Part shown: positions 1 to 8,471 of the stretch, piece by piece
Layout of the letters: each line of letters starts with the position of its first letter
How positions within the stretch are numbered: the first letter of the stretch is position 1
NCBI GenBank assembly: GCA_007129355.1
Contig: SKVR01000223.1
Coordinates: 1-41,554 of the forward strand
Source: Bacteroidales bacterium
GTDB lineage: Bacteria; Bacteroidota; Bacteroidia; Bacteroidales; UBA7960
Direction of reading: 5' to 3'
DNA length: 41,554 nucleotides
Notes under the pieces: model-generated
The model's input: the letters and a program-made list of their open reading frames with translations, nothing else
Told to the model about the DNA's origin: nothing
Databases searched by the model: none
Position numbers and translations under genes: made by a program

Positions 1-2
1 CA

Positions 3-1817
3 AATTACCGTAAAAGATATAAATATAACGGAAGTTTAAATTTTAACTATGCCATAAACATTCTTGGAGAAAGAGATCTTCCCGGGTACGAGAGAAATCG
101 CGATTTCAGAGTGCAATGGAGTCACGGTCAGGACCCAAAAGCAAGGCCCAATAGTGTGTTTCGTGCCAATGTAAACGCAGGTAGCAGTTCATATAATCGT
201 TTTAACCCAACAACAACCTCTGATTATCTTTCCAATACCTTTTCTTCCAACATCAGCTATTCTGCCAATTGGGCCGGCAGGTACAACCTGTCAGTAAACG
301 CAAGGCACAGCCAGAACACAATTACCGAAATGGTAGACCTGAGCCTGCCCGAAGTGGCTTTCAGCATGGCCAGATTTTATCCGTTCAGAAGAAGTTCGCC
401 TGAAGGCAAATTACGCTGGTATGAGGAAATTACCATGAACTATAACATGAATGCATCCAACAGGATTAGCATTTCTGAAAAGGATATGTTTACAAGTGCC
501 ATGTTTGACAATATGAAAAATGGGGTTCAGCATTCAATTCCATTAAGCCATAGTTTCAGAGTTTTAAGGCATTTTAACCTTAGCAATTCACTAAGCTATA
601 ACGAAAGATGGTATTTCGAAAAGATAGAAAGATATTGGGAATCAGAACATACGGATGATTTCACTGACCCGGGTGTTCCTATATCTGGGCAGGTGTTAAC
701 AGATACATTGGGAGGTTTTTATGCTGTTCGCGATTTCAATTACAGCACATCCTTAAATACCCGCGTTTACGGGCTTATGCAGTTTCAACGCGGGCCGGTT
801 ACTGCTTTGCGTCATGTAATCTCTCCAAGTTTGAGCTTTTCATTCAGGCCTGATTTTGCAGATCCTTTTTGGGGTTATTATGGTTTTTACGATGATCCCA
901 ACCGTGAGCAACCTGTAAGATATTCTCATTTTGAAGGAGCAACTTATGGATTCCCCGCCGCCGGAAGATCTGGTTCAATAAGCCTTTCGGTTTCGAACAA
1001 TTTGGAGATGAAGGTAAGAAGCCGCAGAGATACCGTTACAGGCGAAAGAAAGATTGCCTTGATTGACAATCTTAGCATTTCGGGAAGCTACAACCTTGCC
1101 GCCGATTCCTTAAACATGAGCGATATAAGAGTAAGTGGTCGTACCCGCTTGTTCGGACAGTTTGATGTTACCTATAGCGGTATATGGTCACCCTATGCTG
1201 TTAATGAGCAGGGCACTCGCATAAACAAGTATCTGTGGGAAGACGGGCAAAAGCTCCTGCAGCGCACCAATACTCAGTGGAGCCTGAATTTCAACTATAC
1301 AATGAGCTCAAAAACCAATTCTTCAGGGGGGAACGGTTCAAGTCCTCAGCAGGGTTCAGCCCACCAGGGCATGACCGGAATGATTGGAAATGGATTGAAT
1401 GGTAATGGACTAGAAGATGAAATGGAACAGCCTGAATCATTGCCCCCAGGCGTTATTGATTACAGCGTACCATGGTCACTTAGGTTTTCATATAATTTCA
1501 CTTACAATGCCCCGGTTGATCGACGTACGCTCGCTGCAAACCGAACTTATCGACAGAATCTTAACTTTTCGGGCGATGTAAACCTTACAGAGAACTGGCG
1601 TATAGGCTTCAGCAGCGGATACAATTTCGATGAAAATAAAATTACTTTTACTTCTCTTGACGTATACAGAGACCTGCATTGCTGGGAACTGTTAATTAAC
1701 TGGGTCCCATTCGGATTTCGTCAAAGCTATAACCTTACACTAAGAGTGAAATCATCCGTACTGCAGGACCTTAAACTCACACGTCGTACACATCATCTTG
1801 ACAGGGCTTTCAATTAG
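3..1817 (+). CDS. lptD: LPS-assembly outer membrane protein LptD, C-terminal part (5' truncated by window)
   Basis: The frame is open from base 3, so the GTG at 111 in the ORF track is only the first start-like codon and the gene begins outside the window. LptD is the outer-membrane beta-barrel that inserts lipopolysaccharide into the outer leaflet, together with the LptE lipoprotein. The visible part is barrel-like: alternating aromatic/polar strands and many Asn/Ser/Tyr residues. It carries segments I associate with the Bacteroidota LptD family, such as RHVISPSLSFSF, IDNLSISGSYNLAADSLN and the C-terminal VKSSVLQDLKLTRR. A Gly/Ser/Asn-rich low-complexity insert (SSGGNGSSPQQGS onward) lies between two strand blocks and may be an extracellular loop. 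The family call rests on remembered motifs; another large OM barrel is possible but less likely. Confidence 0.85.
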   Translation, partial: NYRKRYKYNGSLNFNYAINILGERDLPGYERNRDFRVQWSHGQDPKARPNSVFRANVNAGSSSYNRFNPTTTSDYLSNTFSSNISYSANWAGRYNLSVNARHSQNTITEMVDLSLPEVAFSMARFYPFRRSSPEGKLRWYEEITMNYNMNASNRISISEKDMFTSAMFDNMKNGVQHSIPLSHSFRVLRHFNLSNSLSYNERWYFEKIERYWESEHTDDFTDPGVPISGQVLTDTLGGFYAVRDFNYSTSLNTRVYGLMQFQRGPVTALRHVISPSLSFSFRPDFADPFWGYYGFYDDPNREQPVRYSHFEGATYGFPAAGRSGSISLSVSNNLEMKVRSRRDTVTGERKIALIDNLSISGSYNLAADSLNMSDIRVSGRTRLFGQFDVTYSGIWSPYAVNEQGTRINKYLWEDGQKLLQRTNTQWSLNFNYTMSSKTNSSGGNGSSPQQGSAHQGMTGMIGNGLNGNGLEDEMEQPESLPPGVIDYSVPWSLRFSYNFTYNAPVDRRTLAANRTYRQNLNFSGDVNLTENWRIGFSSGYNFDENKITFTSLDVYRDLHCWELLINWVPFGFRQSYNLTLRVKSSVLQDLKLTRRTHHLDRAFN

Positions 1818-1984
1818 ATGTTGTGTTTGAATGAAACTGATAATTTTTTTACAAATGTTTTTCAGAAATAATTAGTGGTTTTGAAAAAAAAATTGAATAT
1901 TTGCACTGTGCAAAAGCAAGGGTAGGTGAAAATAGAGAATTAAAGAAATAACTGCAATCAATTCATTAATTCAAATTTATAAGA

Positions 1985-2578
1985 ATGAAGACAATTATTC
2001 AGATTGGATTAGCCATTGTAATATTGGTATTGGTGTATTTTATTTATAATAGTATTATGGAGCCTGTGCGTTTCAACCAGGAAGTTGCACGTCGTGAGGC
2101 CATGGTTGTTCAGCGCCTTAAGGATATCAGGCAGGTACAGATTGCCCATCGTGCCAGGTACGGTGATTTCAATAGCGACCTTGATTCATTGATAAGATTT
2201 GTGAAGGATGATTCGCTTGCTGTTATCCGGGCAATTGGGAGTGTTCCTGACACATTAACTGAAACCGAAGCAGTGAGATTGGGAATCGTACAGCGCGATA
2301 CCATTTGGGTTCATGCAAAAGACAGTCTTTTAAGAAGAGCACGTTACCCTGTTGATTCCCTGCCATATATTCCATTTACAGGTGGAAAACGTTTTGAAAT
2401 GGATGCAGGTAAGATAGAAAGAGGTTTTACCAAACTTCCGGTGTTTGAAGCCAAAGCTAATCCCGTTGATTACCTTAGAGATATTGACAGATGGAGGGTA
2501 TATTATACACGCGATATCGAAGACGGTTTAAAAGTAGGCTCTATGTTTGAAGCCTCAATCGACGGAAACTGGGAGTAA
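1985..2578 (+). CDS. Conserved membrane-anchored protein, pseudopilin-like architecture
   Basis: Function is unknown. Residues 4-24 form one hydrophobic helix (IIQIGLAIVILVLVYFIYNSI). An amphipathic, charged continuation follows (VARREAMVVQRLKDIRQVQIAHRARYGDF), then a soluble domain to residue 197. The pattern of a long N-terminal helix followed by LKDIRQVQ-x-ARYGDFNSDLDSL resembles type IV pilins and type II secretion pseudopilins, which have an N-terminal helix and then a short motif ending in a Tyr-Gly turn. There is no obvious prepilin peptidase site (Gly-Phe-x4-Glu), so it may be an unprocessed membrane protein. The next gene (DUF3822) starts 14 bases downstream, so the two are probably cotranscribed. 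Pilin likeness is inference from architecture; existence of the gene is well supported. Confidence 0.8.
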   Translation: MKTIIQIGLAIVILVLVYFIYNSIMEPVRFNQEVARREAMVVQRLKDIRQVQIAHRARYGDFNSDLDSLIRFVKDDSLAVIRAIGSVPDTLTETEAVRLGIVQRDTIWVHAKDSLLRRARYPVDSLPYIPFTGGKRFEMDAGKIERGFTKLPVFEAKANPVDYLRDIDRWRVYYTRDIEDGLKVGSMFEASIDGNWE

Positions 2579-2592
2579 TCAATCATAACATA

Positions 2593-3465
2593 ATGCAAAA
2601 TATCGTTAGGGAGCTTTACTGTATAAATGATACAGAAACTGCTGAATTAAACGATCGTGGAAAAAAAATTCTATCCATCGAGCTTTCGCTTGATGGATTT
2701 TCTTATTGTGTGCTTGATGCAGAAAAGTTTCGCTATATAGCACTGGAATCTTTTGCCTTCGAAGGAATAAAAGATTTAAATGATTTATGTCCTGTCCTGG
2801 ATGAAACGGTAAGAGAAAAAATGTTGCTTACAGGTTCTTATCAAAGAATAAGTTTTGCATTAAACACTCCTGATGTTACCCTTGTGCCTGCTGACTTATT
2901 CTCCTACACCGAAAAAAACACATACCTTAACTTTAATTCTTACATCGATCAGGAAATAGAAACCCGGGTAGACAAGCTAAATAACCTTTCTGCCTTTGCT
3001 ATTTATGCTTTTCCCAAACAATTACTTCATAAAATAAACTTTCTTTTCCCTGCCTGCCGTATCAGGCATATTTCTACCAGCTTGATAGAGAATATCCTAT
3101 ATATGGTTAGGTATGGAAGAGTAAGCCCTCAACTGGTACTTCACGTTCAAAAGGGTAATTTCCAGATACTTCATTTTGTTGGTGAAAATCTCTCATTTTA
3201 CAATTCTTATCGTTATCAAAACTGGGATGATTTATTTTACTACCTGTTTTTTGTACTTGAACAATTAGGGTTAGAAGCTGAAAAAATAGACATGATGCTA
3301 TATGGTGAGGTGGGTATAGAAAGTGAGTTTTATAAAAAAGTTAAGTTGTATTTTAAATCTTTCAGTTTTGGTCCTAGAAGTGACCTATATAAATACAGTG
3401 AATCTTTTGATGACATCCCTCATCATTTTTATTATAATCTTTTAAGTTTGAATGCATGCGGATAA
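2593..3465 (+). CDS. DUF3822 family protein, possibly actin-like-ATPase fold
   Basis: A soluble protein of 290 residues that I recognise as DUF3822, common in Bacteroidota and usually next to rsmD and coaD, as here. The biochemical role is unknown. The sequence has two similar halves. An N-terminal half begins ILSIELSLDGFSYCVLD, like the first strand pair of an actin-like domain. A C-terminal half begins LVLHVQKGNFQILHFVGENLSFYNSY and ends with LYGEVGIESEFYKKVKLYF. This duplicated layout, with the run 'Y-x-NSYRYQNWDDLFYYLFFVLEQLGL', recalls PilM/GspL/FtsA-like proteins, but I see no clear phosphate-binding loops. Its stop overlaps the rsmD start by 10 bases, indicating translational coupling. 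The fold assignment is inference; the family call is fairly secure. Confidence 0.8.
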   Translation: MQNIVRELYCINDTETAELNDRGKKILSIELSLDGFSYCVLDAEKFRYIALESFAFEGIKDLNDLCPVLDETVREKMLLTGSYQRISFALNTPDVTLVPADLFSYTEKNTYLNFNSYIDQEIETRVDKLNNLSAFAIYAFPKQLLHKINFLFPACRIRHISTSLIENILYMVRYGRVSPQLVLHVQKGNFQILHFVGENLSFYNSYRYQNWDDLFYYLFFVLEQLGLEAEKIDMMLYGEVGIESEFYKKVKLYFKSFSFGPRSDLYKYSESFDDIPHHFYYNLLSLNACG

Positions 3466-4013
3466 TAGGGGGCAAAAATCAGCGAAGGCAAATTATTGCT
3501 CCGGGAAAACTGCCCGTAAGGCCTACTACCGATATGGCCAAGGAGGCTCTTTTTAACATACTGAACAATCATTTCGATTTTGAAGAAATTGAAGTACTTG
3601 ACCTTTTTGCAGGTACCGGCAATATTTCATATGAATTTGCATCAAGAGGTGCGAAAGAAGTCATATCTGTTGATATTAATAACCATTGCATCCACTTTAT
3701 CAAGCAAACAATTGAAAAATTTGACTTCCCCAATTTAAAATCTGTAAGAGCCGATGTATTTCACTTTCTGGGTATTTGCAGGCAATCTTTTGATATAGTA
3801 TTTGCCGACCCTCCTTATGACTTAAGCCGGATAAAGGAAATTCCTGCCAGGGTGTTTGATGCATCCGTTTTAAAACCCGGAGGATGGCTGGTGGTTGAGC
3901 ACAGCGAAGAAGTTAAATTTAATGAGCACCCATTGTTTTTTGAAAGCAGAAGATACGGAAAGGTCCGCTTCAGTTTTTTTATACAACCTGGCCACGATGA
4001 TACAGATACTTAA
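3456..4013 (+). CDS. rsmD: 16S rRNA (guanine(966)-N2)-methyltransferase
   Basis: RsmD methylates N2 of G966 (E. coli numbering) of 16S rRNA in the 30S subunit, using S-adenosylmethionine. The 185-residue length fits the family. The N terminus MRIIGGKNQRRQI is the typical RNA-binding start, followed by RPTTDMAKEALFNIL. The SAM-binding motif is LDLFAGTGNISYEFASRGA, and the catalytic (N/D)PPY motif appears as FADPPYDL. The gene overlaps DUF3822 upstream by 10 bases and the GNAT gene downstream by 17 bases, so it lies inside a tight operon that also carries coaD. Pairing of rsmD with coaD is common across bacteria. Confidence 0.95.
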   Translation: MRIIGGKNQRRQIIAPGKLPVRPTTDMAKEALFNILNNHFDFEEIEVLDLFAGTGNISYEFASRGAKEVISVDINNHCIHFIKQTIEKFDFPNLKSVRADVFHFLGICRQSFDIVFADPPYDLSRIKEIPARVFDASVLKPGGWLVVEHSEEVKFNEHPLFFESRRYGKVRFSFFIQPGHDDTDT

Positions 4014-4452
4014 AGCAGGCAAAGAACATCTTGAGTATATTATGGATTTCCAGGTAAAGATGGCTGCTGAAACCGAAGACCTTCAACTTGATAAAGATAT
4101 TGTCAGATCAGGGGTTTTTCATGTTTTTGAAAATGAGCATAAAGGTTATTATCTGGTTGCCCTGTTAAATGAAAAGATTATTGCATCACTGCTGGTTTTG
4201 TATGAATGGAGCGATTGGCGAAATGGTAATGTTTTGTGGATTCATTCTGTTTACGTTTTGCCAGTTTACAGAAAGCAAGGGCTATTTAGAATGATGTTTG
4301 AGCAACTGAGGCAGGATGTAATAACTGATAGTACTCTAAAAGGAATTAGACTATATGTCGATAAATCTAATGTAATCGCTCAGGAAGTCTACAAAAAACT
4401 GGGTATGAACGATCAGCATTACAATTTGTTTGAATGGATGAAACTTGCATGA
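3997..4452 (+). CDS. GNAT family N-acetyltransferase
   Basis: A 151-residue protein with a GNAT fold that probably transfers an acetyl group from acetyl-CoA to an unknown amine. The acetyl-CoA loop is VLPVYRKQGLFRMMFEQL, followed by the late strand GIRLYVDKSNVIAQEVYKKLGM, which is typical of the C-terminal half of GNAT enzymes. The ORF track starts at 3895, but that extension is the rsmD sequence read in another frame. The ATG at 3997 (MIQILKAGKEHLEYI) gives the usual beta1 start and a 17-base overlap with rsmD. No substrate can be inferred. Confidence 0.85.
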   Translation: MIQILKAGKEHLEYIMDFQVKMAAETEDLQLDKDIVRSGVFHVFENEHKGYYLVALLNEKIIASLLVLYEWSDWRNGNVLWIHSVYVLPVYRKQGLFRMMFEQLRQDVITDSTLKGIRLYVDKSNVIAQEVYKKLGMNDQHYNLFEWMKLA

Positions 4453-4504
4453 ACGATGGTTAATCCTTAGACTATAAAAACTGAAATCAGAAAATACTTC
4501 TAAT

Positions 4505-4963
4505 ATGAAACGAGTAGCTGTTTTCCCCGGATCTTTTGACCCCATCACCCGAGGCCATGAATCTATTATAAGAAGGGCAATTCCCCTTTTTGAAAAAATT
4601 ATTGTGGCCATTGGTGTAAATGCTGAAAAGGCTGGTTTTTTCCCCGTTGAAAAAAGAAAAGAATGGCTTGAAAAAGTTTTTAAAAATGATCCAACCGTAC
4701 ATATTGATATTTATTCAGGACTTACTGTTGATTACTGCAGGAAAAATGAAATCAAATACATACTTCGCGGTCTTCGTACATCAGCCGACTTTGAGTTTGA
4801 GCGCAGCATAGGGCAGATCAATAAGCAGATGCATCCACCCATAGAAACTGTGTTTTTGCTTACAACCCCTGAATATACTGCACTAAATTCTTCTATAGTA
4901 AGAGATATTATCAGGCATGGTGGCGACCCGCATTCATTTGTCCCTGAGGGCGTAGAGTTTTAA
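4505..4963 (+). CDS. coaD: Phosphopantetheine adenylyltransferase
   Basis: CoaD catalyses the fourth step of coenzyme A synthesis, 4'-phosphopantetheine + ATP to dephospho-CoA + PPi. The 152-residue length is standard. The nucleotidyltransferase signature is at the N terminus: VFPGSFDPITRGH, in which the second His of the T/HxGH element is kept (TRGH). YILRGLRTSADFEFE and the C-terminal ALNSSIVRDI match the family's RGLR and SSS-x-R-E/D elements. It lies 52 bases after the GNAT gene. A type II pantothenate kinase for the first step of the same pathway is encoded about 15 kb away in this window. Confidence 0.96.
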   Translation: MKRVAVFPGSFDPITRGHESIIRRAIPLFEKIIVAIGVNAEKAGFFPVEKRKEWLEKVFKNDPTVHIDIYSGLTVDYCRKNEIKYILRGLRTSADFEFERSIGQINKQMHPPIETVFLLTTPEYTALNSSIVRDIIRHGGDPHSFVPEGVEF

Positions 4964-5046
4964 AATCTTAGGCCGTAAACCTTAAATATACCGTATTAAA
5001 ATATTTTCTCCTGTTTTTCGTTTGCAGCAATAGATAAAGCAATTTC

Positions 5047-6483
5047 ATGTCTTTGAAATTTATGAATAATTTCCTGATTTTTCTTTTTGTACTTTTTACA
5101 GGCCAGCTTTATGCAGCTGATTTCCGCATCCAGATCACCGGAAATTTTCCCGGAGCAGAAGGACAGGTTGTTCGCTTGCTTGAATATGCTGATATGGTAT
5201 CATATTATGAACGTGAAATTGGTTCTGACAAGGTTGATGAAAACGGAAACTTCAGTATTAACCTAATTCGCTACAAGGCACAATATGTATTTTTCAGGAT
5301 TGACCACGCCAGAATGGGTTTTTTTATAGAACCCGGACAAAACTACCAGCTCAGATTTGACCCGGTTGATTTTTCTCAACTTGACGATAGCCGAAACCCC
5401 TATCTTGATCCCTGGTATTTTCATTTCCAGATAGTTGAACCTGCCGTAACGCTTAATGGACATATTAATGCACTGGAAGATGAGTTTCATGAATTCTTAA
5501 TTGAAAATTTTGCCAGGGTTCATCAGGGACGAAACAGGAGATTGTTTGATGAATTCCGGAGCCATACCGATACTTTGTTTGGGCATATCAACAATGAGTA
5601 CTTCAGAAATTATTATGAATACAAATTTGCTTATTATTACAGGATTGCCAATATTGAGCGATTTCATGAACAGATGAGAGCGCATTTGCTTAACAGACCG
5701 GTTTTGTATCAAAATACACAGTATATGAATTTTTTCAATACCGTGTTTGATACTTATGTTTTTGCAGGAAGTCGCAATATTCAGGGCTCCGATCTGAGGT
5801 ATACGGTAAACAGGCTAAACAGCTACCATGCATTAATGGACTCATTGGGCAAGGACACCATTTTACGAAATGAGGTTCTCCGGGAACTTGTCATGCTTAA
5901 AGCACTGCAAGATATGCATGGTGATTCGGATTACCGGCAACAGAATATTGAGAACATTCTGAATTATATAAGCACGAACAGTAAATTTCCCGAACACAGA
6001 TCTGTTGCCGGAAATATTCTTTTTAAAAAAAATAATCTTGTCAGAGGTACTCCTTCTCCTTCCATTGTTGTATATGATGAAAATAACAACCCGGTAAGAA
6101 TACCGGAAGATTTTCAGGGAAAATTTATTTATCTCGGTTTCTGGGCTTCATGGTGTGAAAGTTGTATGCTTGAATTTATTGCTTTGAGAGAGTTGTTGGA
6201 TAAGTATCACGGTGAAATTGTTTTTATTAATATTTCAACCGAACGAAATCCGGTAATATTTAATGCTTATTTAAACTCAGCAGATCATGGATGGCTGGAT
6301 TTTCACTTCCATCATGATTTTCGCATTCTGGATGCGTTTAAGGTACGCGCCCTACCTACATTTGTTCTTTTTGATAATAGTGGGAACATCCTGGACTATC
6401 CTGCACTTAAACCCAGCGATAATCTTAATCAAAGATTTGACAGGATTTTGAATCAGAGACTTTCTCCGGGTTCTCAACGATGA
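5047..6483 (+). CDS. Secreted thioredoxin-like (TlpA family) protein with large N-terminal domain
   Basis: A periplasmic or surface thiol-disulfide protein of 478 residues. Residues 1-23 form a signal peptide (NNFLIFLFVLFTGQLYA, cleavage near A-AD). An all-beta N-terminal region (about 25-110: FRIQITGNFPGAEGQVVRLLEY) resembles the DUF4369-type domain often fused to Bacteroidota TlpA proteins. A helical middle region follows. The C-terminal thioredoxin domain (about 340-470) has GFWASWCESCMLEF with redox cysteines C370 and C373 (CESC) and a cis-Pro loop VRALPTFVLFD. Such proteins usually act as reductases for cytochrome c maturation or resist oxidative stress; the exact partner cannot be told. 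The 3' end overlaps the convergent Nudix gene by 10 bases. Confidence 0.88.
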   Translation: MSLKFMNNFLIFLFVLFTGQLYAADFRIQITGNFPGAEGQVVRLLEYADMVSYYEREIGSDKVDENGNFSINLIRYKAQYVFFRIDHARMGFFIEPGQNYQLRFDPVDFSQLDDSRNPYLDPWYFHFQIVEPAVTLNGHINALEDEFHEFLIENFARVHQGRNRRLFDEFRSHTDTLFGHINNEYFRNYYEYKFAYYYRIANIERFHEQMRAHLLNRPVLYQNTQYMNFFNTVFDTYVFAGSRNIQGSDLRYTVNRLNSYHALMDSLGKDTILRNEVLRELVMLKALQDMHGDSDYRQQNIENILNYISTNSKFPEHRSVAGNILFKKNNLVRGTPSPSIVVYDENNNPVRIPEDFQGKFIYLGFWASWCESCMLEFIALRELLDKYHGEIVFINISTERNPVIFNAYLNSADHGWLDFHFHHDFRILDAFKVRALPTFVLFDNSGNILDYPALKPSDNLNQRFDRILNQRLSPGSQR

Positions 6484-7088
6484 TTCTGAAAGTAGTTTAC
6501 CAGTTCCCTTATGGATAAAAATGCATTGTCAAGAATATAATCCGGAACCGGCATTTTTATCCATTCTGCATCAGAAATATCTTCTTCAGTCTGTATTTGA
6601 ATATCTTTCCAGTTTTTTGCTAACATTTTAAACCAGTAGCTTCTTTTTACAGCATAATTTTGTTGGTCAAGGTCATAGATATGCCATGTAGACGGAAGGG
6701 TGGCAATTATTTTAAGTCCTGAAACGCCGGTCTCTTCTTCAACTTCTCGCATAGCCGTTTCTTCCATGTTTTCTCCTTTTTCCGGTTTACCTTTGGGGAG
6801 ATCCCATTTACCATGCCTGAATATAAAGAGGATTTCACCTGCAGGATTTTGCACCAGGCCACCTGCTGCCTCTATATAAACAAGATTCTCCTTGAAATAT
6901 TCCCTGATAGTATTCTCATTACTGTCTGTTATTTCAATGATTCCGGGTGTTAATTCTCTACCGGCTTCTCTCAGAAAATTTATAATATCAGATTTCCGCA
7001 GCTCATTATAACTTAAGCTGTTATTTGGTCGGAGTTGGGGTTTTCCGGATAGTTTAAAAGTGATATTCCCGAAATATATGTTTGACAT
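6474..7088 (-). CDS. Nudix hydrolase
   Basis: A 204-residue protein with a complete Nudix box, GKPEKGENMEETAMREVEEETGV, fitting GX5EX7REUXEEXGU. It therefore should hydrolyse a nucleoside diphosphate linked to another group, using Mg2+ or Mn2+. The box sits after residue 95, preceded by an N-terminal extension of about 70 residues that contains a conserved-looking NIYFGNITFKL start. This layout is common in Bacteroidota Nudix proteins annotated as NUDIX domain-containing. The substrate is unknown. It is transcribed divergently from pyrE, with its own promoter candidate about 30 bases upstream. Confidence 0.9.
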   Translation of the reverse strand: MSNIYFGNITFKLSGKPQLRPNNSLSYNELRKSDIINFLREAGRELTPGIIEITDSNENTIREYFKENLVYIEAAGGLVQNPAGEILFIFRHGKWDLPKGKPEKGENMEETAMREVEEETGVSGLKIIATLPSTWHIYDLDQQNYAVKRSYWFKMLAKNWKDIQIQTEEDISDAEWIKMPVPDYILDNAFLSIRELVNYFQNHR

Positions 7089-7115
7089 AACACCGTATTT
7101 TAGCTATTCAATTTG

Positions 7116-7144
7116 CAAATTTAGTTTTATTTATAAAGTGCAAA
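7116..7144 (-). promoter_or_regulatory. Promoter candidate for the Nudix gene
   Basis: Read on the minus strand: TTTG (7144-7141), a 17-base spacer, and TAAATTTG (7123-7116), which fits the Bacteroidota -7 consensus TAnnTTTG. It would give a 5' leader of roughly 20 bases. The region is AT-rich, so chance matches are possible; the spacing and position support it. Confidence 0.5.
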
Positions 7145-7235
7145 GCCTTAATAGGTATGTTTGTTCCTGATTGTATTTCTGCATTTCGAATACAGTGTTT
7201 TTTAAATTGTTATTAAATAATCAATTGTTAAACCT

Positions 7236-7269
7236 TTTGAAAGATTTTCAAAAAAAAACCGTAGGTTTG
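7236..7269 (+). promoter_or_regulatory. Promoter candidate for pyrE
   Basis: TTTG at 7236-7239, a 22-base spacer containing an A9 run, and a perfect TAGGTTTG at 7262-7269. This fits the Bacteroidota sigma-ABfr consensus (TTTG / TAnnTTTG). The predicted start point is near 7275, giving a leader of about 35 bases to the pyrE ATG. It is among the clearest promoters in the window. Confidence 0.6.
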
Positions 7270-7311
7270 CGCCCGTTAAAAATAACTTTGCTTTAATAAA
7301 ACTCTGAAAGC

Positions 7312-7956
7312 ATGGAGAACAATTTAGCCGTAGCAGAAAAAGTTGCATCTAATCTGTTAAAAATAAGTGCCGTAAAACTAAATGCCGTTGAGCCTTTTAC
7401 CTGGGCTTCGGGTTTAAAGTCGCCAATTTATTGTGATAACCGCAGGGTATTATCTTTTCCTGAAGTACGCAATTACATCAGTGCAGCCTTAAGCAATCGG
7501 GTGCGTCTATTGTATCCTGAAGCTGAAGTTATTGCCGGAGTTGCTACGGGTGCCATTGCACATGGAGTTCTCGTAGCGCAGCAACTTAATTTGCCCTTTG
7601 TTTATGTTAGAAGTGCCGGAAAACAGCATGGACTGGGAAACCAGATTGAGGGTGTTGTACCTGAAGGGAAAAAAGTTGTTGTTGTAGAAGACCTGGTTTC
7701 TACAGGAAAAAGCAGTCTGGCGGCTGTTGATGCATTGATTGATGCAGGTGCAGATGTAATGGGTATGGTTGCCATTTTTACCTACGGTCTTGACCAGGCC
7801 CAACGGAATATGGAGCTTGCCAAATGCAGGTTAGATACACTTACAAACTACAATATATTACTTAAACAAGCCATTAACGAAGGATTTCTCCATCATAGCA
7901 ATAAATTAACACTCGAAAAATGGAGAGAAAATCCGCAGGAATGGGGAAAGAGTTAG
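7312..7956 (+). CDS. pyrE: Orotate phosphoribosyltransferase
   Basis: PyrE converts orotate and PRPP to orotidine 5'-monophosphate in de novo pyrimidine synthesis. The 214-residue length is normal. The N-terminal AVEPFTWASGLKSPIYCDNRR is the orotate-binding region. FVYVRSAGKQHGLGNQIEG is the catalytic flexible loop (family form RKxxKxHG, here RSAGKQHG, so the first Lys is replaced by Ser/Ala). VVVVEDLVSTGKSS at about 122-135 is the PRPP-binding motif. The stop codon TAG directly abuts a hexanucleotide repeat. The following SRPBCC gene is on the same strand, 109 bases later. Confidence 0.95.
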   Translation: MENNLAVAEKVASNLLKISAVKLNAVEPFTWASGLKSPIYCDNRRVLSFPEVRNYISAALSNRVRLLYPEAEVIAGVATGAIAHGVLVAQQLNLPFVYVRSAGKQHGLGNQIEGVVPEGKKVVVVEDLVSTGKSSLAAVDALIDAGADVMGMVAIFTYGLDQAQRNMELAKCRLDTLTNYNILLKQAINEGFLHHSNKLTLEKWRENPQEWGKS

Positions 7957-7986
7957 ATTGAGATTGAGATTGAGATTGAGATTGAG
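7957..7986 (+). repeat. Hexanucleotide microsatellite (ATTGAG)x5
   Basis: Five perfect tandem copies of ATTGAG begin at the base after the pyrE stop codon; the AG of TAG extends the repeat by two bases. The tract has no C. It is followed by about 79 bases (7987-8065) that contain only two G residues, including CCTAAACCCTAAAC. Perfect short tandem repeats can change length by replication slippage. Here a change would alter only the pyrE to SRPBCC spacing, not a reading frame. Confidence 0.95.
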
Positions 7987-8065
7987 TTTTTTTAATCCTA
8001 AACCCTAAACTCCGCAGCAAACCCCATATCCAAACCACAAACCTTTTACCTTTAAACTATACACA

Positions 8066-8467
8066 ATGACCGAATTTGTTAGCGAAAGATTAATGATTAA
8101 TGCATCCTGTAATGAAGTTTACAGTTTTCTTGGCGATTTTACCAATTTTGAACAACTCATGCCAGAGCAAATAAAAAACTGGAAAGCTGACAAAGACAGT
8201 TGTTCTTTCACTATAGAAGGACTGGCAGATCTTTCTATGCGAATAGCTTCAAAAAACCCTGACAGAAATATCCATATCATTGCCGACGGCAAAAATCCAA
8301 TCGATTATACCCTGGATTGTTTCTTTTTGGAAAATGATGCAGATAGTTGTAAGGTGGAATTAATATTTAATGCTGATTTGAATCCCTTCGTAAAAGCCGT
8401 CGCTGCGCGGCCACTGCAAAATTTTGTGAATATGCTGGCAACTAAACTTCAGGAGCATTTCGCCTGA
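8066..8467 (+). CDS. SRPBCC (START-like) family protein
   Basis: A 133-residue protein with the polyketide cyclase/START-like helix-grip pattern. It starts with FVSERLMINASCNEVYSFLGDFTNFEQLMP, typical of SRPBCC proteins in which an early amphipathic helix follows strand 1. Beta strands follow, and it ends with a long C-terminal helix, VKAVAARPLQNFVNMLATKLQEHF. Such domains bind hydrophobic ligands; no ligand can be named. The same gene often sits near pyrE and birA in Bacteroidota, and it is convergent with birA here, 4 bases apart. Confidence 0.8.
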   Translation: MTEFVSERLMINASCNEVYSFLGDFTNFEQLMPEQIKNWKADKDSCSFTIEGLADLSMRIASKNPDRNIHIIADGKNPIDYTLDCFFLENDADSCKVELIFNADLNPFVKAVAARPLQNFVNMLATKLQEHFA

Positions 8468-8471
8468 AGTA

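Noticed and set aside
7993-8010. CCTAAACCCTAAAC resembling telomeric repeats
   Set aside because: Only two near-copies in a C-rich leader; chance resemblance in a bacterial genome.
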